Source: Erwinia persicina
Lineage (GTDB): Bacteria; Pseudomonadota; Gammaproteobacteria; Enterobacterales; Enterobacteriaceae
Assembly: GCF_014838825.1 (NCBI RefSeq)
Contig: NZ_JACYMO010000001.1
Location: 1,268,981-1,332,980 of the forward strand
Direction: 5' to 3'
Length of the DNA: 64,000 nt
The notes beneath the pieces are model-generated. The model saw nothing but the letters and a program-made list of their open reading frames with translations. It ran no database searches and was not told the origin of the DNA. Positions 1-8,809 of this stretch are shown here, piece after piece. Position 1 is the stretch's first letter; each line of letters begins with the position of its first letter. A program made the translations under genes and the position numbers.

Positions 1-767
1 TCAAAATCGAAGTATTTTTTAGCTAATTTGTCGTAGGTGCCATCTTTGCGCATTTCATCGAACGCTTTATCAATAGCGGCTTTCAGCTCAGGATTATCCT
101 TGCTCATGCCCATACCGGTGCCCACACCGAAGATTTTCTCATCTTTCACAGCCGGGCCGGCGAACGCATACTCTTTACCGGCGGGCTGCTTGAGGAAGCC
201 TTCGCTGGCAGCCACTTCATCCTGGAAGGCGGCATCAATACGGCCTGCGGTCAGATCCTGATACACCAGGTCCTGGTTTGCATAAGGAGTGACCGTCACG
301 CCTTTTGGCCGCCAGTTATCGTTAGCGTAGGTTTCCTGCGTGGTGCCCTGCAGCAGACCAATGGTTTTGCCCTTCAGGGAGTCGAGGGTTGGCTGAATTT
401 TAGAGCCTTTCGGTGCAATCAGGCGGGAGTTTGCTGCATACAGTTTTTCAGAGAAGGCAATCTCCTGCTGGCGTTTTTCAGTAATCGACAGGGAGGAGAT
501 GATGGCATCAATCTTCTTCGCTTTCAGCGACGGGATCAGCGCATCAAAGTCGCTTTCCACAAACGTACACTTGGTCTCCATACGTTTACAGATTTCGGTC
601 GCCAGATCGATATCAAAACCGACCAGCTGACCCTGCGCATTTTTCATTTCGAACGGGGCGTAAGTCGGATCAGTACCGATACGCAGTGTTTTTGGACCGG
701 CAGCAAACGCGCTGCCTGCAGCTGTGATGGACATTAACAGGGAGAGAGCCAGGACCTGCTTTTTCAT
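1..767 (-). CDS. hisJ: Periplasmic basic amino acid-binding protein (HisJ/ArgT), C-terminus cut by window edge
   Basis: This is the substrate-binding protein of the histidine/lysine-arginine-ornithine ABC importer. The visible 255 codons start with a signal peptide (about residues 1-22, ending AFA) and run into the family's C-terminal KKYFDF. The mature part carries the typical [10 protein letters not shown] and VGFDIDLA segments and the stretch around [13 protein letters not shown]. It resembles E. coli HisJ in some segments ([19 protein letters not shown]) and ArgT in others (SDFDALIPS), so the ligand preference cannot be read off; I use hisJ because only one copy is visible. Only the last few codons lie outside the window. 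The gene next to ubiX is argT in E. coli. A sigma-54 type promoter lies upstream. Confidence 0.93.
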   Translation of the reverse strand, partial: MKKQVLALSLLMSITAAGSAFAAGPKTLRIGTDPTYAPFEMKNAQGQLVGFDIDLATEICKRMETKCTFVESDFDALIPSLKAKKIDAIISSLSITEKRQQEIAFSEKLYAANSRLIAPKGSKIQPTLDSLKGKTIGLLQGTTQETYANDNWRPKGVTVTPYANQDLVYQDLTAGRIDAAFQDEVAASEGFLKQPAGKEYAFAGPAVKDEKIFGVGTGMGMSKDNPELKAAIDKAFDEMRKDGTYDKLAKKYFDF

Positions 768-840
768 AAACTATCCTCAGTTTCGAATATTATTTTTTAT
801 GTTCGTGATGTTTCTGCACAGTGAGATGCACAATACAATT

Positions 841-856
841 AGCAGGTTCCGTGCCA
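841..856 (-). promoter_or_regulatory. Sigma-54 (RpoN) promoter of hisJ
   Basis: On the minus strand this reads TGGCACGGAACCTGCT, which matches the -24/-12 consensus TGGCACGNNNNTTGCT at every fixed position except one (C for T before GC). The GG-N10-GC spacing is exact. Transcription would start near position 829, about 60 bases before the hisJ start codon. Nitrogen control of argT/hisJ by RpoN and NtrC is known in Salmonella and E. coli. Confidence 0.8.
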
Positions 857-968
857 CATTTTGTGGCAAAGGGCTGTTTATATCGCAGGATGCCCCAGAC
901 ACCGTGATGACTCAGTTTGCAGGGAAATTTATAGCAGATTTGTTAGCAGGCGGGGGGAACAATGTTTC

Positions 969-1018
969 ATGTTGGTGCACAACTTGCACGAAAAGCGATT
1001 CAGCACCAACATTTGCAC
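969..1018 (-). promoter_or_regulatory. Probable NtrC enhancer region of hisJ
   Basis: About 130-180 bases upstream of the sigma-54 promoter lie two blocks with the NtrC half-site core TTGGTGC: ATGTTGGTGCACAACTTGCAC at 969-989 (plus strand), and GTGCAAATGTTGGTGCT at 1002-1018 (minus strand). Neither is a full TGCAC-N6-GGTGC dyad, but their position and duplication fit an enhancer. The assignment is by analogy. Confidence 0.45.
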
Positions 1019-1042
1019 GTTAACAGTGCATGATAACGCAGG

Positions 1043-1612
1043 TTATGCACCTTGCCAGCGCGTGAAGAGATCCTCATCCAGCTCAATATCGAACTGGTCC
1101 AGCACGCGGTTCACCGTCTGGTCGACAATATCCATCACATTTTGTGGGCGGTGATAAAAAGCCGGTACCGGCGGCATAATAATGGCACCCAGTTCAGCAG
1201 CGGTGGTCATCATGCGCAGATGCCCCAGATGCAGGGGAGTTTCACGTACGCACAGCACCAGACGGCGGCGCTCTTTGAGCACCACATCGGCGGCACGCGT
1301 CAGCAGGCCATCACTGTAGCTGTGAACAATGCCAGACAGAGTCTTCATCGAACAGGGAAGAATGGCCATACCGTCGGTTTTATAGGAGCCCGACGAGATG
1401 CTGGCCGCAATATCGCGCGCATCATGAACCACATCGGCCAGCGCCTGCACCTGACGCAGGGAATAGTCGCTTTCCAGCGCCAGCGTCTGACGCGCAGCCT
1501 GGCTCATTATCAGGTGCGTCTCTACCCCGCTCACCTGCTGCAAGATTTGCAGCGTGCGGATGCCGTAAATCACCCCGCTGGCGCCAGAGATGCCAATAAT
1601 GAGTCGCTTCAT
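1043..1612 (-). CDS. ubiX: Flavin prenyltransferase UbiX
   Basis: UbiX joins a dimethylallyl group to FMN to make prenyl-FMN, the cofactor of the UbiD decarboxylase in ubiquinone synthesis. The protein has 189 residues, the same length as in E. coli, with the GISGASG nucleotide-binding loop at residues 7-13 and the conserved region around RETPLHLGHLRMM. The start is preceded by AAGGAT. It follows purF on the same strand, but a strong hairpin with a U-tract sits only 10 bases before its start codon, so its expression may depend on read-through. Confidence 0.97.
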   Translation of the reverse strand: MKRLIIGISGASGVIYGIRTLQILQQVSGVETHLIMSQAARQTLALESDYSLRQVQALADVVHDARDIAASISSGSYKTDGMAILPCSMKTLSGIVHSYSDGLLTRAADVVLKERRRLVLCVRETPLHLGHLRMMTTAAELGAIIMPPVPAFYHRPQNVMDIVDQTVNRVLDQFDIELDEDLFTRWQGA

Positions 1613-1622
1613 AGATAATCCT

Positions 1623-1654
1623 TAAAAAAATGGGCCGGAATCGCTTCCGGCCCA
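1623..1654 (-). terminator. Rho-independent terminator between purF and ubiX
   Basis: A perfect 10-bp stem (TGGGCCGGAA/TTCCGGCCCA at 1631-1640 and 1645-1654) with a 4-base loop is followed on the minus strand by seven T residues (1624-1630). It would end cvpA-purF transcripts. It lies unusually close to ubiX. Confidence 0.8.
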
Positions 1655-1778
1655 TCTTAGCCTAAATACCCTGAACAGTTCGAGTTAGATAACGGCGGCT
1701 TCCCGGCAGCACAGACCACGCGTCACCGGGGTGAGCAAACGCCACCCGGCGTCAACAGTCTTTGCCCGATGACGGGGT

Positions 1779-3296
1779 TTAGCCTTCGTTATGCATTTCC
1801 AGATTTTCAGTCTCGTTCTGACGCTGCATCGCTTTCGCATCGTCATTACGCAATGACTGCAGATACTCAAGGTACTGCTGGTCGACGTCTTTCGTTACGT
1901 AGATACCATCGAACACCGAGCATTCAAACTGGGCAATATCCGGGTTCTCTTCACGCACCGCTTCAATCAGGTCGCTCAAATCCTGGAAGATCAGCGCATC
2001 GGCACCGATCAGCTGGCGGATCTCTTCCACTTCGCGGCCGTGAGCGATCAGCTCAGTGGCGCTCGGCATATCAATGCCGTAGACGTTCGGGAAGCGAATT
2101 TCCGGTGCCGCAGAGGCAAGGTAAACCTTTTTCGCCCCGGCTTCCCGCGCCATTTCGATAATCTGCTCAGAGGTGGTGCCGCGCACGATGGAGTCATCCA
2201 CCAGCAGGACGTTTTTACCCCGGAATTCAGCACGGTTGGCGTTAAGCTTGCGGCGGACCGCGCTACGACGCAGGTGCTGGCCCGGCATAATAAAGGTACG
2301 TCCCACGTAGCGGTTCTTCACAAAGCCCTGACGGTATGGCTTGTCGAGAATACGTGCCATCTCCAGGGCGATATCGCAGGAGGTTTCCGGGATCGGGATC
2401 ACCACGTCGATATCCAGATCTTCCCATTCGCGGGCGATCTTGGCACCGAGCTTAGTCCCCATGCGCACGCGGGCGCTGTACACCGAAATCTTGTCGAGGA
2501 AGGAATCCGGACGTGCAAAGTACACATACTCGAACAGGCACGGGTTCCACTTTGGATTCTCAGCACACTGCCGGGTAGAGAGCTGGCCCTTTTCAGTCAC
2601 GTAAACGGCTTCACCCGGTGCCACATCGCGCAGGAATTCAAAACCGAGTGTATCCAGCGCCACGCTTTCGGAGGCCACCATATACTCGATGCGGCCGTCG
2701 GCCATGGCGCGTTTGCCAATGACCAGCGGGCGAATACCGTTAGGATCGCGGAAGGCCACCAGGCCGTGGCCGATGATCATCGCAACGCAGGCGTATGCCC
2801 CGCGCACGCGCTGATGCACGGCGGCCACCGCAGAGAAGATGTTTTCTGCTTCCAGCGGGTCATGCTGGAAGCGATCGATTTCCTGCGCAAAGATATTCAG
2901 CAGAATTTCGGAATCCGAAGTGGTATTAACATGCCGGCGTCCGGTTTCGAACAGCTCTTTGCGCAGCTCGTGGGCGTTGGTCAGGTTGCCGTTATGGGCA
3001 AGGGTAATACCATAAGGGGAGTTCACATAGAAAGGCTGGGCTTCAGAAGCGCTGGAGCTTCCTGCCGTTGGGTAACGCACGTGGCCGATACCCATGTTGC
3101 CCTGCATACGCTGCATGTGGCGGGCTTCAAATACATCGCTGACCAGGCCGTTTGCTTTACGCAGACGGAAGCAATTCAATGCATCAATGGTAACGATGCC
3201 TGCGGCATCCTGCCCACGGTGCTGAAGCACCGTTAACGCGTCATAAATCGACTGGTTGACCGGTGCAAAACCGGCGATCCCGACAATACCGCACAT
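1779..3296 (-). CDS. purF: Amidophosphoribosyltransferase PurF
   Basis: PurF makes 5-phosphoribosylamine from PRPP and glutamine, the first committed step of purine synthesis. It has 505 residues. The N-terminal Ntn glutaminase domain begins directly with the catalytic Cys2 (MCGIVGIAG). The C-terminal phosphoribosyltransferase domain has the PRPP loop [13 protein letters not shown] at residues 363-375. It lies 36 bases downstream of cvpA, and a hairpin (3322-3341) covers the cvpA stop codon. The PurR box upstream of cvpA should control both genes. Confidence 0.98.
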   Translation of the reverse strand: MCGIVGIAGFAPVNQSIYDALTVLQHRGQDAAGIVTIDALNCFRLRKANGLVSDVFEARHMQRMQGNMGIGHVRYPTAGSSSASEAQPFYVNSPYGITLAHNGNLTNAHELRKELFETGRRHVNTTSDSEILLNIFAQEIDRFQHDPLEAENIFSAVAAVHQRVRGAYACVAMIIGHGLVAFRDPNGIRPLVIGKRAMADGRIEYMVASESVALDTLGFEFLRDVAPGEAVYVTEKGQLSTRQCAENPKWNPCLFEYVYFARPDSFLDKISVYSARVRMGTKLGAKIAREWEDLDIDVVIPIPETSCDIALEMARILDKPYRQGFVKNRYVGRTFIMPGQHLRRSAVRRKLNANRAEFRGKNVLLVDDSIVRGTTSEQIIEMAREAGAKKVYLASAAPEIRFPNVYGIDMPSATELIAHGREVEEIRQLIGADALIFQDLSDLIEAVREENPDIAQFECSVFDGIYVTKDVDQQYLEYLQSLRNDDAKAMQRQNETENLEMHNEG

Positions 3297-3321
3297 ATTG
3301 ACATTTCCTCATAAGCCGCGA

Positions 3322-3341
3322 CCCCGGTGCGATTACCGGGG
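3322..3341 (-). other. Intercistronic hairpin between cvpA and purF
   Basis: CCCCGGT and ACCGGGG form a 7-bp stem with a 6-base loop that includes the cvpA stop codon. No T-run follows on the minus strand, so it may stabilise or process the mRNA and is not a terminator. Confidence 0.4.
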
Positions 3342-3818
3342 CAAAAAACTCGACGTGCTTTTCAGGTAATCAAAAAACCACCTGATGATGCTACTGAACT
3401 GAGGGATTAGCTGGGACTGCTGCCAGTCCGGGCTTTTGGAAAAGCCGGTGAATGTGTCGAGGAAAAACAACATGGCTGCCACAATCAGCACGCCGCGTAA
3501 TGCCCCAAAACAGACGCCGAGGACTCTGTCGGTTCCCGACAGGCCGGTTTTTTCAACCAGCGAACCAATTACATAGTTAACAATGGCCCCGACAATCAGG
3601 GTAGCAATGAATAACACCGCAACGGCTATTCCATTTCGAACCAGTTCATCTTCAAATCCGGTGAACCAGACGGCAAGGAAAGAGTAGTAATGACTGGCGA
3701 CAAAAAATGCGCAACCCCAGGTGACGAGAGAAAGAGCTTCCCGGACAAATCCTCGGATCAGGCTGACGAGAGCCGAAAAACCAATAACCGCAATAATGAC
3801 GTAATCTATCCAGATCAT
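3333..3818 (-). CDS. cvpA: Inner-membrane protein CvpA
   Basis: CvpA is a small inner-membrane protein of about 161 residues, needed for colicin V production in E. coli and linked to envelope homeostasis; its molecular activity is not settled. Four hydrophobic segments are visible, starting with IDYVIIAVIGFSALVSL, and the family motif TGLSGTDRVLG lies in the middle. The reading frame opens ten codons earlier, but the start at 3818 (MIWIDY) matches the E. coli protein and has a GGAAG ribosome binding site. It is the first gene of the PurR-controlled cvpA-purF unit. Confidence 0.95.
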   Translation of the reverse strand: MIWIDYVIIAVIGFSALVSLIRGFVREALSLVTWGCAFFVASHYYSFLAVWFTGFEDELVRNGIAVAVLFIATLIVGAIVNYVIGSLVEKTGLSGTDRVLGVCFGALRGVLIVAAMLFFLDTFTGFSKSPDWQQSQLIPQFSSIIRWFFDYLKSTSSFLPR

Positions 3819-3917
3819 GAACGCTTCCAGTGACCAAGCCCCTGTCACAGCCTGTATCCCCCTGTTGCACAGTTTCAGGGAGATGCTGCCTCAGTTCGGG
3901 GCGAATTCTAACAGAAA

Positions 3918-3933
3918 AAGAAAACGTTTGCGT
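3918..3933 (-). promoter_or_regulatory. PurR operator of cvpA-purF
   Basis: The minus strand reads ACGCAAACGTTTTCTT, a full match to the PurR box consensus (ANGCAANCGNTTNCNT). It lies 100 bases upstream of cvpA. A possible -10 element (TAGAAT) follows it, so the operator would cover the -35 region. The same arrangement is known in E. coli. Confidence 0.88.
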
Positions 3934-3971
3934 AGGGTTTTCCTGGTACGATTTAAATTAACAACGAGGTT

Positions 3972-4005
3972 AAAAAAAACCCTCCACAGGGGCGGATTGC
4001 CCCTG
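3972..4005 (-). terminator. Terminator downstream of dedD
   Basis: A CAGGGGC/GCCCCTG stem (3987-3993, 3999-4005) with a 5-base loop is followed, after a short spacer, by eight T residues on the minus strand (3972-3979). It lies 144 bases past the dedD stop and just before the cvpA promoter. The spacer between stem and T-run lowers certainty. Confidence 0.55.
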
Positions 4006-4148
4006 CGAAATCCCCCTACGCAATACCTTGATTTGCCAGTCTCCTCACGCACAACGCCCGGAACAGCACAGTGTCGGCTCCGGGCGCGTGGGGGATGAAC
4101 TGCCGCAATAAGCACCCGGCGCTTGAGAAAACGGCGGGCCCAAACCAC

Positions 4149-4895
4149 TTAACGAACGGAGTAAGGTTTCACCACGCCGCCCAGTCCCGAAATACCCTGC
4201 AGTGCGCCTACGGCAGCCTGCATCTTCGCTTTCGATGCGTCCGGCCCAACGTAGATACGGGTGATCTGCCCCTGCACCGGCGTGGCCGGAACAGTAAAGG
4301 CGCGATAGCCCGACAGGCGCAGCTGCGCAACAATCTCATTCACTTTTGCGGCATTCTTCAGCGCGCCGAGCTGTACGACCCAGGCCTGGCCTGTCGGCGC
4401 GGTCTCGGTAGCTGCGGGCCGGGTCTCCGCCGGGGTTTCCACTTTCGCCGCTGGGGTCTCTACCGGTTTCGGTTTCTCCACCGGCTTCGGCTTCTCGACC
4501 GGTTTCTCCACGGGCTTCGGCTGCGGCTTCGGTTTTTCTACTACTTTCGGTGGCTGTTGCACCGGTTTCACCGGCGGCGGGGTCACCACCGTAGGCTCAT
4601 TGCGCGACTGCGGCGCAGTGGATCCACTGTCGGCCTGAGAAGCGTTTTCCGCAGAACTGCTGCCCGCGCTGATCGCGGCCCCTGCCCCTTCCGGCGGCTG
4701 TGCCGGCAACGACTGCGTCACCGGTGGCACCAGATCGGTTTCCTGCTGATCTTCCGGTTTCGGCACCAGCGGAATGGCAGCGAACTCCTCTTTATAGTGC
4801 TTCTTCTTACCATCGAGCAAGCCGGGCAGCACAATCACGCCCAGCGCCACAATGATGATGGTTCCGACTAAACGGTTTTGAAACTTACTGGCCAC
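4149..4895 (-). CDS. dedD: Cell division protein DedD (SPOR domain)
   Basis: DedD is a septal-ring protein that binds denuded peptidoglycan. From the GTG start at 4895 it has 248 residues. The opening MASKFQNRL matches E. coli DedD, and one transmembrane helix (about residues 9-27, GTIIIVALGVIVLPGLL) follows. A long Pro/Lys/Glu-rich linker with repeated KPVEKP units (mid-protein) joins it to a C-terminal SPOR domain (about the last 80 residues, starting AWVVQLGALKNA). The frame is open for 47 more codons upstream inside folC, but that part has no homology. It overlaps the folC end by 11 bases, implying coupled translation. Confidence 0.94.
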   Translation of the reverse strand: MASKFQNRLVGTIIIVALGVIVLPGLLDGKKKHYKEEFAAIPLVPKPEDQQETDLVPPVTQSLPAQPPEGAGAAISAGSSSAENASQADSGSTAPQSRNEPTVVTPPPVKPVQQPPKVVEKPKPQPKPVEKPVEKPKPVEKPKPVETPAAKVETPAETRPAATETAPTGQAWVVQLGALKNAAKVNEIVAQLRLSGYRAFTVPATPVQGQITRIYVGPDASKAKMQAAVGALQGISGLGGVVKPYSVR

Positions 4896-6147
4896 TGCCG
4901 TTCTCCGTTTCCATCGTTTCCATAACCTGCGCCACGGTGTGGAAGGACCCACACACCAGCACAATATCCTGTTCTGACGCCTGTTGCCGCGCCTGGTGCC
5001 ACGCGAGCTCAACCGAGTCAAACGCCTGTGCGCCATGAATATGCGCCATCAGCTGCGCCGCCGTCGCGCCGCGCGGGCCGTCCAGCGGTGCGCAGTACCA
5101 ATAGTCCACCTGCGGACTGAGGCAGGCCAGCGTACCGGCAATATCCTTATCGTGCAGCATGCCCACCACGGCGTGCACCTTACCGCTGCGCGGCACTTCC
5201 GCCAGGCGACCGGCCAGGTAGGCTGCCGCATGGGGATTGTGTGCCACATCGAGGATCACGCGCGGTGATTCAGCCACTGTCTGGAAGCGCCCGGGCAGCA
5301 TCGCCTGATGCAGCGAGCGGCGGATCACCGCCTCCTCGACCTTCAGCGGTGAGGCGCGCAGAGCAGCCAGCGCCGTCGCCGCATTGGGTAACGGCACCTG
5401 CGGCATTGGGAGGCGGTCAATGCTGCCATGAGCATCACGGAAAGACCAGCTCTCAGCGGTGATGCTACAGGACCAGTCGCGGTCACGCTGTAGCAGCCGT
5501 GCGCCCTTCTCCGCCGCAACCTCTGCAATCGTCTGCGGCATATCCGGCTCACCGACGACGGCAGGCTTATCCGCCCGGAAGATCCCGGCTTTCTCACGGC
5601 CAATGCTGTCGCGATCCGGCCCGAGCCAGTCGGTATGATCCAGCGCGATGCTGGTCACCACCGCGACATCGGCATCGACGATGTTGGTGGCATCCAGACG
5701 CCCACCCAGGCCCACTTCGAGGATCACCACGTCAAGCGCCGCCTGCCTGAACAGCCACAGCGCCGACAGCGTACCGTATTCGAAATAGGTCAGCGAAGTC
5801 TCCCCGCGCCCGGCTTCGATGGCAGCAAACGAGGCCGTGTGCGCGGACTCCGCCAGTTCCTCACCCTGAATGCGCACCCGTTCGGTATAGCGCACCAGAT
5901 GCGGCGAACTGTAAACGCCCACGCGATAGCCCGCCGCCATCAGCACGGTTTCAAGGGTTCGGCAGGTTGTGCCTTTACCATTAGTTCCGGCTACGGTGAA
6001 CACCACAGGGGCGGGTTTCAGCAGGTCGAGAGAAGTGGCAACGTGCCGGATACGATCCAGCCCGAGTTCGATAGCCTGAGCGTGTAAATGCTCAAGATAA
6101 TAAAGCCACGTGGCAAGAGGCGACGTGGCTTGAGGAAGATTATCCAT
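4885..6147 (-). CDS. folC: Bifunctional folylpolyglutamate/dihydrofolate synthase FolC
   Basis: FolC adds glutamate to dihydropteroate and extends the glutamyl tail of folates, using ATP, in the cytosol. The 420 residues match the family length. The Mur-ligase-type P-loop GTNGKGT is at residues 54-60, and further conserved segments are LEVGLGGRLDATN, SIALDHTDWLG and ILDVAHNPHA. It follows accD by 65 bases and overlaps dedD, as in the accD-folC-dedD arrangement of E. coli. Confidence 0.97.
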   Translation of the reverse strand: MDNLPQATSPLATWLYYLEHLHAQAIELGLDRIRHVATSLDLLKPAPVVFTVAGTNGKGTTCRTLETVLMAAGYRVGVYSSPHLVRYTERVRIQGEELAESAHTASFAAIEAGRGETSLTYFEYGTLSALWLFRQAALDVVILEVGLGGRLDATNIVDADVAVVTSIALDHTDWLGPDRDSIGREKAGIFRADKPAVVGEPDMPQTIAEVAAEKGARLLQRDRDWSCSITAESWSFRDAHGSIDRLPMPQVPLPNAATALAALRASPLKVEEAVIRRSLHQAMLPGRFQTVAESPRVILDVAHNPHAAAYLAGRLAEVPRSGKVHAVVGMLHDKDIAGTLACLSPQVDYWYCAPLDGPRGATAAQLMAHIHGAQAFDSVELAWHQARQQASEQDIVLVCGSFHTVAQVMETMETENGSGQ

Positions 6148-6180
6148 GTGTCCCGTTCACAGCGTTACGGTTCATTGGTA

Positions 6181-6201
6181 AAAGGGGCGCGGAGCCCCTT
6201 T
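6181..6201 (-). terminator. Weak terminator or attenuator between accD and folC
   Basis: An AAAGGGGC/GCCCCTTT stem with a 5-base loop lies between the two genes. Only four T residues follow on the minus strand, so partial termination is the most that can be claimed. Confidence 0.4.
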
Positions 6202-6212
6202 CTCATCATCGG

Positions 6213-7130
6213 TCAGGCCTCGTGGCTCTGGGGCGCGGCATCATCGGCTACGTCTTCTTTGACGTCATCTTCCTGCGGGGCAGGCAGATTCATCATTTTC
6301 GCCAGCACGCTGGCCAGCTTGAAGCGCATCACCGGGCGGCGCACGATCATATCGATGGCCCCTTTTTCGATCAGGAACTCACTGCGCTGGAAGCCCGGCG
6401 GCAATTTCTCGCGGACGGTCTGCTCAATGACGCGCGGACCGGCAAAACCGATCAGCGCTTTGGGTTCAGCAATGTTCAGATCGCCCAGCATGGCAAAACT
6501 GGCGGACACGCCGCCCATGGTTGGGTCAGTCAGCACGGAGATATACGGCAGGCCGCGGGCCTGCATCTTTGCCAGAGCCGCACTGGTTTTTGCCATCTGC
6601 ATCAGCGACATCAGCGCTTCCTGCATACGGGCACCGCCAGAAGCGGAGAAACAGATCATCGGACAGTTATCTTCCAGCGCCTGCTCTACCGCACGTACAA
6701 AGCGTGCGCCCACCACGGAACCCATCGAGCCGCCCATAAAGGAGAACTCAAACGCGGCCGCCACGACCGGCATCCCGTGCAGGGTCCCTTTCATCACGAT
6801 CAGCGCGTCGGTTTCGTTAGTCTCTTTCTGAGCCGCGACCAGACGATCTTTGTATTTTTTAGAATCCCGGAACTTGAGCACATCTTTGGGTTCCAGTTCG
6901 CTGCCCAGCTCAACCATTGAGCCTTCGTCAAGCACGCTGTGCAGACGATCGCGACCATGCATACGCATATGGTGGTCGCACTTCGGACAGACTTCCAGAT
7001 TACGTTCCAGCTCGGCGCGGTAGAGAACCTGCCCGCAGCTATCACATTTCGTCCACACCCCTTCAGGAATACTTGCTTTGCGCGAGGGGGTGATGGTGCT
7101 CTTATTGAGAATTCGTTCAATCCAGCTCAT
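6213..7130 (-). CDS. accD: Acetyl-CoA carboxylase, carboxyltransferase subunit beta AccD
   Basis: AccD with AccA forms the carboxyltransferase that makes malonyl-CoA for fatty acid synthesis. It has 305 residues. The N-terminal zinc ribbon shows Cys29, Cys32, Cys48 and Cys51 (CDSCGQ and CPKCDHH). The crotonase-like domain carries [15 protein letters not shown] and [10 protein letters not shown]. The start is preceded by AGAAAGGT. E. coli AccD binds its own mRNA, and a hairpin lies in the leader here at 7152-7177. Confidence 0.98.
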   Translation of the reverse strand: MSWIERILNKSTITPSRKASIPEGVWTKCDSCGQVLYRAELERNLEVCPKCDHHMRMHGRDRLHSVLDEGSMVELGSELEPKDVLKFRDSKKYKDRLVAAQKETNETDALIVMKGTLHGMPVVAAAFEFSFMGGSMGSVVGARFVRAVEQALEDNCPMICFSASGGARMQEALMSLMQMAKTSAALAKMQARGLPYISVLTDPTMGGVSASFAMLGDLNIAEPKALIGFAGPRVIEQTVREKLPPGFQRSEFLIEKGAIDMIVRRPVMRFKLASVLAKMMNLPAPQEDDVKEDVADDAAPQSHEA

Positions 7131-7151
7131 TGATGACCTTTCTGTTTGAAC

Positions 7152-7177
7152 CTGGCACCCCTGCTGGGGGACGCCAG
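7152..7177 (-). other. Hairpin in the accD leader
   Basis: CTGGCACCCC and GGGGGACGCCAG form an imperfect stem with a short loop, ending 22 bases before the accD start. On the minus strand it lies in the 5' untranslated region. Its place makes a role in translation control or mRNA binding by AccD conceivable; this is inference. Confidence 0.4.
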
Positions 7178-7300
7178 TTTTTCTTTTCTACGCTGCCGCC
7201 TGATGCAGTAGCGCAAACCATAATTTATCGCTCATTAAACCATAACCGCCCGTCACTGTGGATAAAAATCTGGTCGGAGGGGGCTGGCCTGAGCGTTTTT

Positions 7301-7963
7301 TCATTCCTGTTTCTGCTGGCGTGCCGCCCGGCGATGTCGCACCACTTCAATTACCCCTGGCATCACAGAGAGCAGGATAATCGCGACAATCAACAGCTTA
7401 AGGTTTTCCTGTACCACCGGAAAATTCCCAAACAGATAACCGGCATAGGTAAACAACAGTACCCACAGAACACCGCCCGTGACGTTGTAAAAGGCAAAAT
7501 GACGATAGGACATCTTACCCATTCCCGCCACAAACGGCGCGAACGTACGCACAATCGGCACGAAACGCGCCAGAATAATCGTTTTGCCGCCATGACGCGC
7601 GTAAAACGCATGGGTTTTATCCAGATAGCTGCGGCGGAAAATTTTCGAGTCAGGGTTGCTGAACAGCTTATCGCCAAACAGCCGCCCGATCGTGTAGTTC
7701 ACCGCATCGCCAAGGATGGCCGCCACCACCATCAGAGCCACCATGGTGTGTACATTCAGGTCGTTCCCCGGCAGTGCTGCCAGCGCCCCCGCCACAAACA
7801 GCAGAGAATCGCCCGGCAGGAAGGGGGTCACCACCAGGCCAGTTTCGCAGAACAGGATCAAAAACAGAATGGCATAGACCCAGATACCATACTGGGCCAC
7901 CAGTTCCGCGAGGTGGACGTCGATATGTAAAATGAAGTCGACAACAAAACGAATCAATTCCAT
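7301..7963 (-). CDS. dedA: DedA family inner-membrane protein
   Basis: This 220-residue polytopic protein belongs to the DedA (SNARE-associated/VTT) family, whose members are linked to undecaprenyl phosphate or lipid flipping and to membrane potential. The family hallmarks [17 protein letters not shown] and [17 protein letters not shown] with the charged residues in the re-entrant loops are present. It is close to E. coli DedA over its whole length. It lies between truA and accD on the same strand. Confidence 0.95.
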   Translation of the reverse strand: MELIRFVVDFILHIDVHLAELVAQYGIWVYAILFLILFCETGLVVTPFLPGDSLLFVAGALAALPGNDLNVHTMVALMVVAAILGDAVNYTIGRLFGDKLFSNPDSKIFRRSYLDKTHAFYARHGGKTIILARFVPIVRTFAPFVAGMGKMSYRHFAFYNVTGGVLWVLLFTYAGYLFGNFPVVQENLKLLIVAIILLSVMPGVIEVVRHRRAARQQKQE

Positions 7964-7993
7964 ACGGGCTTCCTTTGATACTCCAGGCCAGGG

Positions 7994-8809
7994 TTAATCC
8001 CCGAGGAACAGCGGTCCCATCGGTGGACGAGGTAACTCATAACGAGCAGGATAGTCGACGGCCACCAGATACAGACCTTCTGCACGCCCGGTTGCCGCCG
8101 CCAGCTTGCGGTCTTTTGCCGCCAGCAGCTCTGCGATCCAGCCTTCTGGCTGATTCCCGCAGCCCACTTCCATCAGACTGCCCACGATATTGCGCACCAT
8201 ATGATGCACAAACGCATTCGCTTTAATGTCCACCACCACGTACGCGCCGTGGCGGGTGACATTGACATGCATCACGTTGCGCATCGGCGTCCGCGACTGA
8301 CACTGCACGGCGCGAAACGAGGTAAAATCGTTCTCGCCCAGCAGACACTGCGCGGCGCGCTGCATCTTATCCACGTCCAGCGGATGGTAAAAATGGGTGA
8401 CGCCACCGGCCAGGATCGCCGGACGCAGCCGCTGGTTATAAATCACATAACGGTAACGGCGGGCGGTAGCGCTGAAGCGGGCGTGAAAATCATCCGGCAC
8501 CGCTTTCACCCAGCGCACGGCGATGTCGCCGGGCAGGTTGGTATTGACACCCATCGTCCAGGCGGCGTCCTTACGCTGCGAAGTGGTTTCAAAATGCACC
8601 ACCTGCCCCGTACCGTGAACGCCGGCATCAGTCCGCCCGGCGCAGAGCACTTCTACCGGATGGTTAGCCACTTTCGTCAGCGCCTTTTCCAGTTTTTCCT
8701 GCACGCTGCGGACTTCCTGCTGCCGCTGCCAGCCGTAATAACGACTCCCGTCATATTCAATGCCCAGCGCCAGTTTCATGGTCGGCTGTGGCACGGCGAT
8801 GTCGGACAT
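7994..8809 (-). CDS. truA: tRNA pseudouridine(38-40) synthase TruA
   Basis: TruA converts uridines 38-40 in the anticodon stem-loop of several tRNAs to pseudouridine. It has 271 residues with the catalytic motif GRTDAGVHG (Asp61). The sequence is nearly collinear with E. coli TruA, including [14 protein letters not shown] near the N-terminus. Its ATG overlaps the usg stop by one base (TGATG), so the two are probably translationally coupled. Confidence 0.98.
   Translation of the reverse strand: MSDIAVPQPTMKLALGIEYDGSRYYGWQRQQEVRSVQEKLEKALTKVANHPVEVLCAGRTDAGVHGTGQVVHFETTSQRKDAAWTMGVNTNLPGDIAVRWVKAVPDDFHARFSATARRYRYVIYNQRLRPAILAGGVTHFYHPLDVDKMQRAAQCLLGENDFTSFRAVQCQSRTPMRNVMHVNVTRHGAYVVVDIKANAFVHHMVRNIVGSLMEVGCGNQPEGWIAELLAAKDRKLAAATGRAEGLYLVAVDYPARYELPRPPMGPLFLGD

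Noticed and set aside
973-988. Sigma-54-like element on the plus strand (TGGTGCACAACTTGCA, GG-N10-GC spacing)
   Set aside because: No plus-strand gene follows, the -24 part deviates from consensus, and the block is better explained as part of the NtrC region of hisJ on the other strand.
4440-4560. Repetitive DNA that looks at first like short tandem repeats
   Set aside because: It encodes the KPVEKP-type linker of DedD in frame; no spacer structure as in CRISPR arrays.
7141-7190. Hairpin followed by TTTTTCTTTT on the plus strand, resembling a terminator
   Set aside because: No plus-strand gene lies upstream; both neighbours, accD and dedA, are on the minus strand. Kept only as a leader hairpin of accD.
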